A DNA stretch of 53,099 bases from an uncultured Dehalococcoidia bacterium (lineage in GTDB: Bacteria > Chloroflexota > Dehalococcoidia > Lucifugimonadales > CAJWUJ01): NCBI GenBank assembly GCA_913047625.1, contig CAJWUJ010000009.1, forward strand, positions 1 through 53,099. The letters run 5' to 3'. Below the pieces are notes generated by a model, which was given only the letters and a program-made list of their open reading frames with translations, did not search any database and had not been told where the DNA came from. A program made the position numbers and the translations under genes. The first letter of the stretch is position 1. Each line of letters begins with the position of its first letter. Of this stretch, positions 52,874 through 53,099 are shown one piece after another.

Positions 52874-53099
52874 ATGGCAGACCAAAACAAAGTGCAGTGG
52901 GTGTACTCAGCTAGTGATAATGATGACCTCGCAAAACGATACGACCAATGGGCAAGTACTTACGATCAGGATCTTGAACAGGATTTCGACTGGATAGGTC
53001 ATCTACGTGCAGTGCAGGTGTTTATAAAATTCGTAACTCCTGATTCTACCGTCATTGATGTTGGATGCGGAACAGGATTGGCTGGATCAGAATTAAAGG
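52874..53099 (+). CDS. Class I SAM-dependent methyltransferase, N-terminal part (cut by window edge)
   Basis: 75 codons run off the right edge. After a short N-terminus with WVYSASDNDDLAKRYDQWAS and TYDQDLEQDFDW, motif I of the Rossmann-fold methyltransferases appears: VIDVGCGTGLAG, near residues 63-74. The AxxYDxWAxxYD pattern before it is common in METTL27-like and Methyltransf_11/25-type enzymes. The substrate is unknown. It lies downstream of a SAM-type riboswitch, a fitting but not decisive context because it has its own plausible promoter. Confidence 0.85.
   Translation, partial: MADQNKVQWVYSASDNDDLAKRYDQWASTYDQDLEQDFDWIGHLRAVQVFIKFVTPDSTVIDVGCGTGLAGSELK

Noticed and set aside
1-53099. 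tRNA or rRNA genes
   Set aside because: I inspected the gaps between genes for tRNA T-loop patterns and found none that fold; no rRNA sequence is present.

Overview
The window is about 53 kb of AT-rich, gene-dense bacterial chromosome. It carries no rRNA, tRNA, insertion sequence, phage block or CRISPR array that I can see. The order rpsB-tsf-pyrH-frr-uppS-cdsA-dxr-rseP-ispG, followed shortly by proS, matches the arrangement I know from Dehalococcoidia (Chloroflexota). The low GC, the short EF-Ts and the many small-acid enzymes (two Ldh2-type dehydrogenases, hydantoinase B, an HpcH aldolase, a lone molybdenum hydroxylase) suggest a marine SAR202-like heterotroph. That assignment is inference from gene content and order; no phylogeny was run.

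Layout. 1-5067: the end of an iron-type alcohol dehydrogenase with a small monooxygenase-like gene, a thioredoxin-fold lipoprotein interrupted by an in-frame TGA, an FMN-dependent hydroxyacid oxidase, and three membrane proteins (small-multidrug-export type, LysE type, EamA type). 5336-12791: a large molybdenum hydroxylase subunit, nadA, then selA-rarA, and a threonine aldolase. 12892-24658: lspA-rluD, gltX, an aminotransferase, rpsU-yqeY, purQ with a split EamA transporter and purL, then rplI-dnaB and a DnaD-like gene. 24582-26012: a DnaC-like loader with two AAA+ domains. 26136-37511: the translation, isoprenoid and envelope operon, ending with HAD and maleylpyruvate-isomerase-like genes and proS. 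37521-46489: an accessory catabolic block with tandem Ldh2 paralogues, hyuB, tandem SelA-fold PLP enzymes, gamma-glutamyltransferase and an HpcH aldolase. 46635-53099: a small membrane protein, an unknown 257-residue protein behind a palindromic promoter, a class IV aminotransferase, an ABC-F ATPase, an MFS transporter, and a SAM-type riboswitch with terminator ahead of a 42-residue ORF and a SAM-dependent methyltransferase cut by the window edge.

Most notable observations. (1) The two reading frames at 785-1087 and 1235-1564 are one gene: the TGA at 1085-1087 sits exactly at the first Cys of a thioredoxin W-C-x-x-C motif (giving W-U-G-T-C). It is followed at the right distance by a small hairpin with a G in the loop, and selA lies 7.4 kb away. 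This is very probably a selenocysteine-containing, membrane-anchored thioredoxin-like protein. (2) A riboswitch of the SAM-I/SAM-IV clan, with mutually exclusive terminator and alternative hairpins, lies at 52465-52605. (3) A 13-bp perfect inverted repeat wraps the -10 box of a strong promoter in front of a gene of unknown function. (4) An EamA transporter is split in two at an A7 run inside the purQ-purL operon. (5) A helicase-loader homologue carries two complete AAA+ cores.

Promoters that can be read cluster around TTGnnn-N17/18-TAAGAT, TATACT or TATAAT. Several carry TGG before the -10, and two of these sit so close to the start codon that leaderless messages are likely.
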